From contig NZ_CP034413.3 in the NCBI RefSeq assembly GCF_005121165.3, positions 3,434,001-3,498,000 on the forward strand: a stretch of 64,000 nucleotides of DNA, written 5' to 3'. Position numbers and translations under genes: made by a program. The DNA comes from Dysosmobacter welbionis (GTDB lineage Bacteria; Bacillota; Clostridia; Oscillospirales; Oscillospiraceae). Shown piece by piece: positions 1 through 8,657 of this stretch; positions within the stretch are counted from its first letter, which is position 1, and each line of letters opens with the position of its first letter. Below the pieces are notes generated by a model, which was not told the origin of the DNA, ran no database searches, and was given only the letters and a program-made list of their open reading frames with translations.

Positions 1-1266
1 ACCAGTGGACCGGATACCGGATGTGTCGCCAATTCCCGGAACACAGGGACCGTGGAGGGAGACATCAACGTGGCCGGCATCGTAGGGTCCATGGCCATTG
101 AATACGACTTCGACCCCGAGGATGACCTGATCGAAGAGGGAGACCGCTCCCTGGACTTCCGCTATCAGACGAAGGCCGTGGTCCGCGCCTGCATGAACCG
201 GGGCGGCATCACCGGAAAACGGGACTATGCCGGCGGCGTGGTGGGTCTCATGGACCTGGGGCGGGTGAGCGCCTGCGAGAACTATGGGGACATCGCCAGC
301 ACGGACGGCGGTTATGTAGGCGGTATCGCCGGCGCCTCCTGGGGGACCATCCGGGACAGCTGGGTCAAGTGTCATCTCTCCGGCGGCGATTATATCGGCG
401 GCGTGGCCGGACTGGGAGCCACCCTGGAAAACTGCCATACGCTGGTGGAAATCGAAGAGGGCTCCGCCTATCTGGGCGCCGTGGCGGGAGATGTGGACGC
501 CGATGCCGCCGTATCCGACAACACCTTTACCAGTGAACGACTGGGGGCTCTGGATGGGATCAGCTACGCCGGCCATGCTGAACCGGTGGATTTTGACACC
601 CTGTGCACCACGCCCGGCGTACCGGAATCCTTCTCCCGGCTGGAGCTGACCTTTGTGGCGGACGGCGTGGTGGTAGAGGTCGTCCCCTTCCAGTACGGAG
701 AGGGGATTGACGCCCTGCCGGAGATTCCGGCGAAAAAGGGCTGCTCTGCCTCCTGGCCGGATCTGGACTACACCTGCCTCACCGCCAGCCAGACCCTGGA
801 GGCGGAGTATACCCCCTACACCTCCGCCCTGACGGATGGCGGGGAGCTGCCGGAGATCCTGGTGGACGGCAGCTTCAGCAGCCGGGCACAGGTCTCCCAC
901 ACCACGGAAGAGGTGGCCTGGACGGACGGCGGCGCGGAGTATGCGGGCACCGCCTATACCGTGACGGTGGAGGACCCGGACCTGGAACAGGCGGCCTACA
1001 CGGTCCACTGCCGCCTGCCGGACCCCGGCAAGCGGTACGACCTCTGGGTGCTGAGTGAGGATGGCTGGACCAAGACGGATGCCCGGTTGGACGGCCAGTA
1101 TCTGCTGCTGGAGAGCCAGACCGGGACGGTCACCTTCTGCCTGACGGAGCGGGCCGGTCCTCTGGCGGTCGTTATTCTGGCCGTCGGCTTTGCCGGGCTG
1201 TTGATCGGCTTTTGCTGGCTCATCCGCTGGCGGCGGAAAGGCACTGCGGCAGGACGCAAACACTGA
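1..1266 (+). CDS. GLUG-repeat cell-surface protein, C-terminal part
   Basis: The frame is open at base 1, so the gene starts upstream of the window; 421 residues are visible. The first half carries repeated Gly-rich units of the GLUG type (YAGGVVGL, YVGGIAGA, YIGGVAGL, YLGAVAGD), each about 20-30 residues, as found in bacterial adhesins and surface proteases. The last 40 residues hold one hydrophobic segment (PLAVVILAVGFAGLLIGF) followed by WLIRWRRKG and more basic residues, a C-terminal membrane anchor with a cytoplasmic tail instead of an LPXTG motif. A surface role is inferred from this architecture; no catalytic domain is visible. A strong hairpin terminator follows about 110 bases downstream. 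Confidence 0.75.
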   Translation, partial: TSGPDTGCVANSRNTGTVEGDINVAGIVGSMAIEYDFDPEDDLIEEGDRSLDFRYQTKAVVRACMNRGGITGKRDYAGGVVGLMDLGRVSACENYGDIASTDGGYVGGIAGASWGTIRDSWVKCHLSGGDYIGGVAGLGATLENCHTLVEIEEGSAYLGAVAGDVDADAAVSDNTFTSERLGALDGISYAGHAEPVDFDTLCTTPGVPESFSRLELTFVADGVVVEVVPFQYGEGIDALPEIPAKKGCSASWPDLDYTCLTASQTLEAEYTPYTSALTDGGELPEILVDGSFSSRAQVSHTTEEVAWTDGGAEYAGTAYTVTVEDPDLEQAAYTVHCRLPDPGKRYDLWVLSEDGWTKTDARLDGQYLLLESQTGTVTFCLTERAGPLAVVILAVGFAGLLIGFCWLIRWRRKGTAAGRKH

Positions 1267-1374
1267 CCTGCGGCCGTGTGCGGAGGAGACAAAGCACGAT
1301 ATGGCACGCTCTCTGCCGGAGAATGGAGATGCGGTCCGTATGCCGCTTTTGGGGTTCCCCGGACCCGGTGCCGG

Positions 1375-1403
1375 AAAAGGCATGGCAAGCTGCCATGCCT
1401 TTT
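1375..1403. terminator. Bidirectional intrinsic terminator
   Basis: AAAAGGCATGGCA, a three-base loop AGC, then TGCCATGCCTTTT form a perfect 13-bp stem with A- and T-runs on the outer ends. It would end transcription of the GLUG gene and work on either strand. Confidence 0.8.
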
Positions 1404-1734
1404 CTGCCGTTCATGCGGCGATTCGCGTTTCGCGGATGGCTGTGCGCCACGCCGCATGGACGGACAACGGCCGGGGATTCTCCTGGCAATCTCTGTCCTG
1501 GCGGACTTCCGCCGGAGGAGTTCCGGCAGAATGATGACAGGCGGAACCGGGCTGCCGGAGCGTGCGTTGGCACCGGAGGGAAGCAGGCGGCCCCGTCAGC
1601 AGAATCCTCGCCTGGGAATGGCGCGGCATCGCATCCCGGACCGGACAGCCGGGGCGGGACGGCCGCAAGCTGCTTGTGTGCATGATTGAGGCGGTTGAAA
1701 TCCTGAAAGTTAAGCGGTTATACCGGACATATTG

Positions 1735-1763
1735 TTGAGAATGGCCCTGTCTTATGGTATGAT
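1735..1763 (+). promoter_or_regulatory. Sigma-A promoter for mtnK-mtnA
   Basis: TTGAGA at 1735-1740, a 17-base spacer and TATGAT at 1758-1763 match the sigma-A consensus. Transcription would start near 1770, leaving an unusually long leader of about 280 bases before mtnK. Confidence 0.6.
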
Positions 1764-2052
1764 TTGGTTGATCGCCCACGGACAGGGAGATGCCACGCTT
1801 CCTTGGCCTGTCCGGCAGAACGCCTGGGGAATATCCCGGCAGGCCGGGGCAAGAGAAACAAGTATCTATGGTCAATCGGGGAAGGGCCGATCATCCCTGG
1901 CCGCCGGGCAGGCTCTGGCCGCTGCAAAACGGCGCTGCCCCGGTCTACCCATCATTTTCAAACACGCGGGAAATCCTGCCCGGGTTGAAAAGAGAGGGTA
2001 AAAGCCGCGCCTGTCCGTTTCGGTCCGCAATGAGAAGGGAGTCCTTTGATCC

Positions 2053-3258
2053 ATGTCTGCATTCAGCGAATTTTTCCTCATGAAGCCGGATGACGTCAAG
2101 CGCTATGCGGCAGAGGTTCTTCACCGGTTCGACCCGGATGAGGAGACCACCTGTACGGAGATCGGCGACGGCAACATCAACTACGTCTTCCGGGTCCGCT
2201 CTCTGCGGGATGGCCGCTCGGTCATCGTCAAGCAGGCGGACAAGCGGCTGCGCTCCTCCGGGCGGCCGCTGGACATCTATCGGAGCAGGATCGAGGCGCA
2301 GGCCCTGCAGCTGGAGTCCCGGCTGGCGCCGGATTACATCCCGGAGGTCTACCACTATGACGAGACCATGGCGGCTCTGTCCATGGAGGATATCTCCGCC
2401 TATCGGAACCTCCGCAAGGAGCTGCTGGCGGGCAGGATATACGGCCATCTGGCGGAGAACATCTCCACCTTCCTGGCCCAGTCCCTGCTGCCCACCACGG
2501 ATCTGGTGCTGGACCGCCGGGAGAAAAAGCGCCGGGTGCAGTTCTTCACCAATCCGGAGCTGTGCGACATCACGGAGGATCTGGTCCTGACGGAACCCTA
2601 CTGGAACTACAAGGGCCGCAACATCGTTACCCCCGGGAACGAGGACTTTGTCAGGACCTTTCTCTATGAAAATGATGCCCTTCACAGGGAGGTGGGCAGG
2701 CTCCGAAACGGCTTCATGAACAACGCCCAGGCGCTGCTCCACGGGGATCTCCACACCGGCTCCATCTTTGCCAACGAACAGGGCGTAAAGGTCATTGATC
2801 CGGAATTCGCCTTTTACGGTCCCATGGGATATGATATCGGCAACGTCATCGGGAACCTGTTCTTCTCCTGGGCCAACCGCTGTTTTACCGCGCCGCAGGA
2901 CACGGCGGCTGCCCGGGCGCTGGAGGATACCATCCGCGGCGTGTGCGACCTGACGGCGGAGAAGCTGACCGCCAGGTACGACGAGCTGGTGACCTTCCCC
3001 CTGTACCGGGCGGAGGGGTTCTGCCGCGCGTATCTGGACGGCGTCATGGCCGACTCCTACGGCTATGCGGGCACGGAGATCATCCGACGGGTGGTGGGCG
3101 ACTCCAAGGTCATGGAGGTCACCTCCGTCACAGACCCGGACATCCGGATTCCCATGGAGCGGGCCCTGATTAAAATGGGTATCTTCCTAATCCGGGAGCG
3201 GGAGAGCGGCCTGAATGGCTCCGCTGTGACCAGAGCTTTCCGCGGGATACTGGCGTAA
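2053..3258 (+). CDS. mtnK: S-methyl-5-thioribose kinase family protein (MtnK)
   Basis: 401 residues, the usual MtnK length. The fold is aminoglycoside-phosphotransferase-like: IGDGNINYVFRV near residue 37 is the nucleotide-binding loop, LLHGDLHTGSI near 230 is the Brenner-type catalytic loop, and VIDPEFAFYGPMGYDIG follows with the metal-binding Asp. MtnK phosphorylates 5-methylthioribose on C1; relatives act on 5-deoxyribose. It is followed 13 bases later by mtnA and then by a class II aldolase, so here it probably opens the DHAP-shunt route instead of the full methionine salvage cycle, whose mtnB/C/D genes are not present. Substrate preference cannot be read from sequence. Confidence 0.9.
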   Translation: MSAFSEFFLMKPDDVKRYAAEVLHRFDPDEETTCTEIGDGNINYVFRVRSLRDGRSVIVKQADKRLRSSGRPLDIYRSRIEAQALQLESRLAPDYIPEVYHYDETMAALSMEDISAYRNLRKELLAGRIYGHLAENISTFLAQSLLPTTDLVLDRREKKRRVQFFTNPELCDITEDLVLTEPYWNYKGRNIVTPGNEDFVRTFLYENDALHREVGRLRNGFMNNAQALLHGDLHTGSIFANEQGVKVIDPEFAFYGPMGYDIGNVIGNLFFSWANRCFTAPQDTAAARALEDTIRGVCDLTAEKLTARYDELVTFPLYRAEGFCRAYLDGVMADSYGYAGTEIIRRVVGDSKVMEVTSVTDPDIRIPMERALIKMGIFLIRERESGLNGSAVTRAFRGILA

Positions 3259-3271
3259 AGGAGGCGGCAAG

Positions 3272-4324
3272 ATGGAACGTATGGACCGGGATATGCCGTT
3301 CCTGCTGCAATATGAGCATGTGGCGTGGTTTGAGAAGGGAAAAGTCCGCATTCTGGACCGCCGGGTCTATCCCACAGAGGTCCGGTTCGTGGTGTGCACG
3401 GACTACCACGAGGTGGTACAGGCCATCGCGGACATGGTGACCCAGAGCGCGGGCCCCTATACCGCCGTGGGCATGGGCATGGCCCTGGCTGCCTGGCAGG
3501 TCCGGGACAAGGGCGCACGGGAGCAGGAGGAGTTCCTGCGGCAGGCGGCCTATGACCTGGCACACGCCCGGCCCACCACCGCCAACCGGTACGGCCAGAT
3601 CACCTGCCGCTGTGCCGATGTGGCGAAGGAGACCCTGGCTGCGGGCCGGGATCCGGTGGAGGCCATCGTGGCATCCACCGTGGAGTCCCTGAACCGCCGG
3701 TACAGCACCATGCAGGTGGTGGGGGATTATCTGGCGAATCTGATCCCCAATGGCGGCGCCATCCTGACCCAGTGCTTCGGCGAAACCATCATCGGCACAG
3801 TGATCCGGGCCGCCAGGCGGCAGAACAAGACCTTCCGGGCCTACTGCGCGGAGACACGGCCTTATTTACAGGGGGCCCGGCTCACGTCCAGCTGCTTTGC
3901 CCAGATGGGCATCGATACCACGGTCCTGACAGACAATATGATCGCCTACGCCATGGAGCGGGAGGGCATCGACCTCTTCACCTCAGCGGCGGACTCCATC
4001 GCCTGGGACGGCCATATCGCCAACAAGATCGGCACTTTCCAGATCGCCATCCTGGCCAAGTGTTTCGGGGTGCCCTACTATGTCACCGGCATCCCGGACC
4101 GGGAGAAGCGGACGAAGGACGACATCGTCATCGAGATGCGGGACCCCGCCCAAGTCCTCTCTTATCGGGGGATCCCCAACACGCTCCCCGGGGTGAAGGC
4201 CATCTACCCCTCCTTCGACGTAGTGCCGCCGCATCTGATCTCCGGCGTGGTGACGGACAAGGGCGTGTATGTGCCGTATCTGCTGGGAAACTATTTTGAC
4301 TCTGACGTCAAGCCGTTCTATTGA
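3272..4324 (+). CDS. mtnA: S-methyl-5-thioribose-1-phosphate isomerase family protein (MtnA)
   Basis: 350 residues, close to the family length. It isomerises methylthioribose-1-phosphate (or 5-deoxyribose-1-phosphate) to the ribulose-1-phosphate. Family features seen are RPTTANRYGQI near residue 103, GGAILTQCFGETIIGTV around the catalytic Cys near 168, ETRPYLQGARLTS, and TDNMIAYAM with the catalytic Asp near 220, then AADSIAWDGHIANKIGT. The motif GADRI of classical MtnA reads AADSI here, a modest divergence. A GGAGG site precedes the ATG. It is the second gene of the mtnK operon; a 279-base gap separates it from the aldolase. Confidence 0.9.
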   Translation: MERMDRDMPFLLQYEHVAWFEKGKVRILDRRVYPTEVRFVVCTDYHEVVQAIADMVTQSAGPYTAVGMGMALAAWQVRDKGAREQEEFLRQAAYDLAHARPTTANRYGQITCRCADVAKETLAAGRDPVEAIVASTVESLNRRYSTMQVVGDYLANLIPNGGAILTQCFGETIIGTVIRAARRQNKTFRAYCAETRPYLQGARLTSSCFAQMGIDTTVLTDNMIAYAMEREGIDLFTSAADSIAWDGHIANKIGTFQIAILAKCFGVPYYVTGIPDREKRTKDDIVIEMRDPAQVLSYRGIPNTLPGVKAIYPSFDVVPPHLISGVVTDKGVYVPYLLGNYFDSDVKPFY

Positions 4325-4603
4325 CGGCAAAGGGCCGCCGGGCGGAAGAATTGGAAAACGCAGGGGGACGGTATGCCGGTTGCGGCGCTGGGTCGGATGC
4401 CGAAGAGCACCCCCGGCAGGCCGATCCGGCTGTGTGGAAGGAATCTGGGTAGGTCCTCTCCGCCGGGAGAAATGTGCTCTGCTGCATATCAGGCAAGGGA
4501 CGGAAGCCCCGCCCGCCTTTTCCGGCGTGTCCGCAAAACCGGAATCATACGGGCAGCTATATCAGAAATTAAAAATGAAAATGAAAACAGGAGGCAGCAA
4601 ATT

Positions 4604-5269
4604 ATGCTGATGCAGGAGGAAAGAGAGCTGGTTGTTGAATACGGCAGGAAAATGAGCACCGACCGTCTGAGCACGGGAACCAGCGGCAATATCAGCGTCT
4701 GCAACGCGGAAAAGGGACTGATGGCCATCAGCCCCTCCGGCATGGACTATTTCTCCACCACGCCGGAGGACGTGGTCATCACGGACCTGGAGGCCAACAT
4801 TGTGGACGGCGTCCGCAAGCCCTCCAGCGAGTGGGCGCTGCACACCGCGTTCTATCGCCACAAGCCCCACGCCAGGGCCGTGGTGCACACCCACTCCATG
4901 TACTGCACCACCTTTGCCGTGCTGGGCCAGCCCCTTCGGGCTGTCCACTATGCAATCGGCGACACCGGAGCAGCCACCGTCCCCTGCGCGCCGTACCGCC
5001 TCTTCGGCACAGCGGAGCTGGCAGAGGCCGCCATAGAGGCCTGCGGCGGCAGCGACGCCGTTCTGCTGGGCAACCACGGCCTGGTGGCCTGCGGCAGGGA
5101 CCTCAAAAGTGCTTACGGCCTGGCCTGTAATCTGGAGTACGTCGCGGAGCTGCAGTACCGGACCATGTGCATCGGCACGCCCAATATCCTGACGGATGAG
5201 CAGATGGCGGAGGTCATGGAGCGATTCAGGTCCTACGGCCAGCCCGGCAGCGGCAAGGCCGGATATTGA
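4604..5269 (+). CDS. Class II aldolase, FucA-like, of the DHAP shunt
   Basis: 221 residues, typical of L-fuculose-phosphate aldolases. The start at 4604 has AGGAGG nine bases upstream; a longer frame reaches back to 4373 but lacks a site. Family motifs in order: TSGNISV near residue 26, ISPSGMDYF, SSEWALHTAFY, then VVHTHSMYCT, whose two His with the Glu of SSEW and a later His bind zinc, and LLGNHGLVACG. Next to mtnK and mtnA it is expected to cleave 5-deoxyribulose-1-phosphate or methylthioribulose-1-phosphate to DHAP and acetaldehyde or 2-methylthioacetaldehyde, as the Ald2/DrdA enzymes do. A fuculose or rhamnulose substrate is less likely because no such pathway genes are nearby. Confidence 0.8.
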   Translation: MLMQEERELVVEYGRKMSTDRLSTGTSGNISVCNAEKGLMAISPSGMDYFSTTPEDVVITDLEANIVDGVRKPSSEWALHTAFYRHKPHARAVVHTHSMYCTTFAVLGQPLRAVHYAIGDTGAATVPCAPYRLFGTAELAEAAIEACGGSDAVLLGNHGLVACGRDLKSAYGLACNLEYVAELQYRTMCIGTPNILTDEQMAEVMERFRSYGQPGSGKAGY

Positions 5270-5606
5270 GCGGGGCGGAGGTCCCGCGGAGATCTTCACC
5301 AGCCTCCGGATGGCATTGAACACACCGGCATCAAATGCGATCTTGCAGGAGAGCCAGCCCCGCGCTCAGCAGGCGCGGGGCTGGCTTTTTGCCTGCGGCG
5401 GGGAAAGCCTCCTGAAGCGCCAAGGCAGACGCCCCTGTGAAGCCGTATCCTGGGAAAAATTTTCCCGGTCTCAAAATGCCGCGATACCTTGCAGCTGCCC
5501 ATTCGTTACCTGTTGGTGCCTATGCCACAAGATTGTGCGTACTTTACGAAAGCCGCCTGCCGCGCTACCATGGGGGCACAGATCAGAAAACGAAAGGGTG
5601 TTCTCC
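5270..5606. other. Intergenic interval with terminator and promoter
   Basis: This gap separates the mtnK-mtnA-aldolase genes from the flavin-ferredoxin/ABC operon. It holds the terminator at 5352-5390 and a weak promoter candidate (TTTACG at 5543-5548, 17 bases, TACCAT at 5566-5571). Nothing else was recognised. Confidence 0.5.
5352..5390 (+). terminator. Intrinsic terminator after the aldolase gene
   Basis: AGCCAGCCCCGCGC pairs with GCGCGGGGCTGGCT across a 7-base loop (14-bp perfect stem), followed directly by TTTT. Confidence 0.9.
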
Positions 5607-6218
5607 ATGAACGAAAAAGCAAAAAAATACGTGGACCTGTTCCGCCGGGTGAAGATCGCAGCCGCCGCCACGGTGGATGCGGAGGGCCATCCCCAGGCCC
5701 GGATCATCAACGTGATGCTGGCAGAGGACGATGGGATGTATATTGTCACCTCCAGAGGCAAGCCCTTCTACAAGCAGCTGGTGGAGACGGGAGAGATCGC
5801 CCTGGCAGCCATGTGTCCAGACTGCCAGTCCCTGAAATTCACCGGGAAGCTGCGGGTCGTGGACAAAAGCTGGGTGGACAAGGTCTTTGCGCAGAATCCC
5901 GGTATGAACGAGGTCTACCCCGGTGAGAGCCGCTATATCCTGGACGCCTTCCACATCTACGCGGGCCATGGCGAGTGGTTCGACCTGCTCCACTATCCCA
6001 TCAGCCGGGAGACATTTGCCTACGGCGGGGACACGGAGGAGTACAACGGCTTTGTGATCCAGGATGCATGCATCGGCTGCGGCGCCTGTGCCTCAGCCTG
6101 TCCCCAGAAGTGCATCACTCCCGGAACGCCCTATGTCATCAACTGGGCGCACTGCCTCCAGTGCGGCCGCTGCGCGGAGGCCTGTCCGGCAGACGCAGTG
6201 CGCCGCCTGCACCCGTAA
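5607..6218 (+). CDS. PNPOx-like flavin-binding protein fused to a 2[4Fe-4S] ferredoxin
   Basis: 203 residues. Residues 1-145 resemble the pyridoxamine-phosphate-oxidase-like split-barrel FMN-binding family (AAAATVDAEGHPQARIIN, MYIVTSRGKPFYKQL). Residues 155-193 are a bacterial ferredoxin with two CxxCxxCxxxC motifs (Cys 155/158/161/165 and 183/186/189/193), enough for two [4Fe-4S] clusters. The pairing suggests electron transfer between ferredoxin-level clusters and flavin in the cytoplasm. The ATG at 5607 follows a weak AAAGGG site; the open frame extends upstream but has no coding look. Only 7 bases separate it from the OpuC-type permease, so it is probably cotranscribed with the transporter, an uncommon association. 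Its substrate is unknown. Confidence 0.8.
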   Translation: MNEKAKKYVDLFRRVKIAAAATVDAEGHPQARIINVMLAEDDGMYIVTSRGKPFYKQLVETGEIALAAMCPDCQSLKFTGKLRVVDKSWVDKVFAQNPGMNEVYPGESRYILDAFHIYAGHGEWFDLLHYPISRETFAYGGDTEEYNGFVIQDACIGCGACASACPQKCITPGTPYVINWAHCLQCGRCAEACPADAVRRLHP

Positions 6219-6225
6219 GCGGCTC

Positions 6226-6867
6226 ATGGAACTGCTGCAAGGGATTTTGGGCCTGTACGCCCAGCGGGCAGACTGGTTCGCGGGATTGCTGCAGGCCCAC
6301 ATCGGCCTGGCTCTGACCGCCATCGCCATGTCCGGCATGATCGGTCTTTTGACAGGCATCTGGATCGCGGAGCATCCCCGTATCGCGCCGCCGGTGATGG
6401 GCGTCTGCAACGTGCTGTACACCATTCCCGCCATCTCCCTGCTGGGCATCCTGATCCCCTTCAGCGGGATCGGCAACAAGACTGCCGTTATTGCCCTGAC
6501 GGTTTACGGCATCATGCCCATGGTGCACAACACCTACGTGGGACTCACCACACTGGACCCGGATATTCTGGAGGCAGCCAGGGGCATGGGCAGTACGGGG
6601 ACACAGGCGCTGTTTCGGGTGAAGCTGCCCATGGCCGCCGGAGTCATCCTGGCGGGCGTGCGGAACATGGTGGTCATGACCATCTCCGTGGCTGGCATTG
6701 CCTCCTTTGTGGGGGCCGGTGGCCTGGGCGTGGCCGTCTACCGGGGAATCACCATTTACGATCCGGCCATGACGGCGGCGGGCAGCATCCTGATCGCCCT
6801 GCTGGCCATTGTCTGCGATCTGGCGCTGGGCGCGCTGGAGCGCTATTTCAAAAAGAGAGGAAGCTGA
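6226..6867 (+). CDS. opuCB: OpuC-type quaternary-amine ABC transporter permease
   Basis: 213 residues with about five or six membrane segments and the binding-protein-dependent permease signature (EAARGMGSTGTQALFRVKLPMAAGVILAGVRN), the loop that contacts the ATPase. It resembles OpuCB/OpuCD/ProW-type permeases for glycine betaine, carnitine or choline. I chose the ATG at 6226; the longer frame from 6064 runs through the ferredoxin gene. Classical OpuC systems have two permeases; only one is present here, so a homodimer is likely. The binding protein and ATPase follow. Confidence 0.85.
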   Translation: MELLQGILGLYAQRADWFAGLLQAHIGLALTAIAMSGMIGLLTGIWIAEHPRIAPPVMGVCNVLYTIPAISLLGILIPFSGIGNKTAVIALTVYGIMPMVHNTYVGLTTLDPDILEAARGMGSTGTQALFRVKLPMAAGVILAGVRNMVVMTISVAGIASFVGAGGLGVAVYRGITIYDPAMTAAGSILIALLAIVCDLALGALERYFKKRGS

Positions 6868-6871
6868 ACTT

Positions 6872-7804
6872 ATGAACATCCTGAATCGACTGCAGGCGGC
6901 CGTCCTAGCCATCCTGATGCTGGGCACCCTGACCGGCTGCGGCGGAGGCGCCGCCTCCGGAGGGGAGACCGGCTCTGGCGACCCTGTCCGGATCGCCACC
7001 AAGCCCATGACGGAACAGTACATCCTGGGAGAGATGCTGGGCCTTCTCATTGAGCAGGCCGGCTATGACGTGGAGATCACTAAGGGCGTGGGCGGCGGCA
7101 CCAGCAACATCCAGCCCGCCATGGAGAGCGGAGAGTTCGACCTCTATCCGGAGTATACCTCCAGCGGTTGGGTACTGGTGCTGGACCACCAGGCCGAGGG
7201 TGTGGATGATGCAGAGATGTTCACCCGGCTTCAGCAGGAGTACGAGGAGAAGTTCCACATGACCTGGGTGGGGAAGTACGGCTTCAACAACACCTTCACC
7301 GTCGCCGTCCGGGGCGATGTGGCGGAGCAGTACGGCCTGGAGACCACCAGCGACCTGGCCGGGGCGGCCGGTGAGCTGACCTTCGGCGGAAACCCGGACT
7401 ATCTGGAGCGGGAGGACGGCTTTCCAACCCTGTGCAAGACTTACGGCCTGGACTTCCGGAATGTGGTGGACATCGACATCGGCCTGAAATACCAGGCCCT
7501 GGCCGGCGGAGATATCGACGTGACCAACGCCTTCACCACCGACGCCCAACTGGCGAATCCGGACACAGACCTGGTGACGCTGGAGGATGACAAGCATCTG
7601 CAGGTGAACTACTTTTGCTCCACGGTGGTCCGCCGGGACGCATTGGAAAAATTCCCCGGTCTGGAGGAGGTGCTGATGCAGATGGACGGTATTCTCTCAG
7701 ACGGGGAGATGGCCGCGCTCAACTACCAGGTGGAGGTGGAGGGCCGGGACGAGCGGGATGCGGCCAGGGACTTCCTGCTCCAGAAGGGCCTGCTGGAGGC
7801 GTGA
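6872..7804 (+). CDS. opuCC: OpuC-type quaternary-amine binding lipoprotein
   Basis: 310 residues. The N-terminus is a lipoprotein signal ending in the lipobox LTGC, followed by a Gly/Ser linker, so the protein is tethered to the outer face of the membrane. The mature part is an OpuAC-type periplasmic-binding fold (RIATKPMTEQYILGEMLGLL, GGGTSNIQPAMESGEFDLYPEYTSSGW). The ATG at 6872 has GAGAGG upstream; the frame from 6809 overlaps the permease and lacks a signal peptide. It delivers the ligand to the adjacent permease; the ligand (betaine, choline, carnitine or similar) is not decidable. Confidence 0.88.
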   Translation: MNILNRLQAAVLAILMLGTLTGCGGGAASGGETGSGDPVRIATKPMTEQYILGEMLGLLIEQAGYDVEITKGVGGGTSNIQPAMESGEFDLYPEYTSSGWVLVLDHQAEGVDDAEMFTRLQQEYEEKFHMTWVGKYGFNNTFTVAVRGDVAEQYGLETTSDLAGAAGELTFGGNPDYLEREDGFPTLCKTYGLDFRNVVDIDIGLKYQALAGGDIDVTNAFTTDAQLANPDTDLVTLEDDKHLQVNYFCSTVVRRDALEKFPGLEEVLMQMDGILSDGEMAALNYQVEVEGRDERDAARDFLLQKGLLEA

Positions 7805-7805
7805 T

Positions 7806-8564
7806 ATGACCCAGCCGATCATTCGCTTTGAAGGCGTCTCCAAGGCCTTCGGCACCCAGACCGTTCTGCGGGACTTCTCTTTGGATGTGGAGCCGGGCGC
7901 ATTTGTGTCGATCATCGGCCGGTCCGGCTGCGGAAAGACCACCGTGCTGAAGCTGGTAAACGGCCTGCTGTCGCCGGACACGGGCCGAGTCCTGATCCAG
8001 GGGCAGGATGTGGCCCGAATCGACCCGGTGGCCCTGCGCCGCCGCATCGGCTACGCCATCCAGAACGTGGGCCTGTTTCCCCACATGACCGTGGAGAAGA
8101 ACATTGCCTATGTGCCCGCCATCTCCGGCATGGAGGAATGGAAGGGGAAGCAGTGCAGAGAAAAAGTCGCTGCCCTGCTGAAGCAGGTGGGGCTGGACCC
8201 GGCGCTGGCGGGGCGGTATCCCCGCGCCCTCTCCGGCGGACAGCGCCAGCGGGTGGGCATCGCCAGGGCGCTGGCCGCCGGTCCGGAGCTTCTGCTGATG
8301 GACGAGCCTTTCGGCGCGGTGGACGAGATCACCCGGGGCCAGCTGCAGGATGAGCTCCTGCGCATCCACCGGGAGAGCGGCATCACCGTCCTGTTTGTGA
8401 CCCACGACATCGCGGAAGCCCTGAAACTGGGGACCCGCACACTGGTGATGGACGCCGGGCAGATCCAGCAGTATGACGCGCCCAGCCGCCTCCTGGCGCA
8501 CCCGGCCACGTCCTTTGTGGAGCGGCTGGTCCGCCGCAGCCGGGTGTTTCAGACCCGGGCGTAA
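7806..8564 (+). CDS. opuCA: OpuC-type ABC transporter ATPase
   Basis: 252 residues. Walker A is GRSGCGKTT near residue 38, the ABC signature is LSGGQRQRVGIARAL near 140, Walker B is LLLMDEPFGAVDE, and the switch His is in FVTHDIAEAL. It starts two bases after the binding-protein stop codon. The C-terminus ends soon after the nucleotide-binding domain, so the paired CBS domains that sense ionic strength in many OpuCA/OpuAA proteins are missing. Osmotic gating by CBS is therefore not expected. Confidence 0.9.
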   Translation: MTQPIIRFEGVSKAFGTQTVLRDFSLDVEPGAFVSIIGRSGCGKTTVLKLVNGLLSPDTGRVLIQGQDVARIDPVALRRRIGYAIQNVGLFPHMTVEKNIAYVPAISGMEEWKGKQCREKVAALLKQVGLDPALAGRYPRALSGGQRQRVGIARALAAGPELLLMDEPFGAVDEITRGQLQDELLRIHRESGITVLFVTHDIAEALKLGTRTLVMDAGQIQQYDAPSRLLAHPATSFVERLVRRSRVFQTRA

Positions 8565-8609
8565 CGTCTCCGGCAGACCGGCCGTCCGCTGGAAATGGAC
8601 AAAAGAGAA

Positions 8610-8645
8610 AAGAGGTCCGAAGGACGTACGTCCTTCGGACCTCTT
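8610..8645. terminator. Bidirectional terminator between convergent operons
   Basis: A perfect 36-base palindrome whose arms start AAGAGGTCCGAAGGACG and meet at TA. It lies between the stop codons of the ABC ATPase (+) and the TRAP permease (-) and can serve both. Confidence 0.9.
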
Positions 8646-8657
8646 CGCTTATGGGGA

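Larger units (their letters stand above)
1267..2052. other. Long non-coding interval before mtnK
   Basis: No open frame here looks like a protein on either strand; the candidates are Arg/Pro/Gly-rich shadows. The interval holds a bidirectional terminator (1375-1403) and a good promoter (1735-1763). About 290 bases of potential leader follow the promoter. I looked for an S-box (SAM-I) riboswitch, which precedes mtnK in Bacillus, and did not see its core. Confidence 0.5.

Noticed and set aside
1764-2052. SAM-I riboswitch upstream of mtnK, as in Bacillus
   Set aside because: The leader is long enough, but the conserved S-box core was not found.
4325-4603. Riboswitch in the gap before the aldolase
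   Set aside because: Some GC-rich pairing is possible, but no known aptamer core such as the cobalamin or SAM boxes was found.
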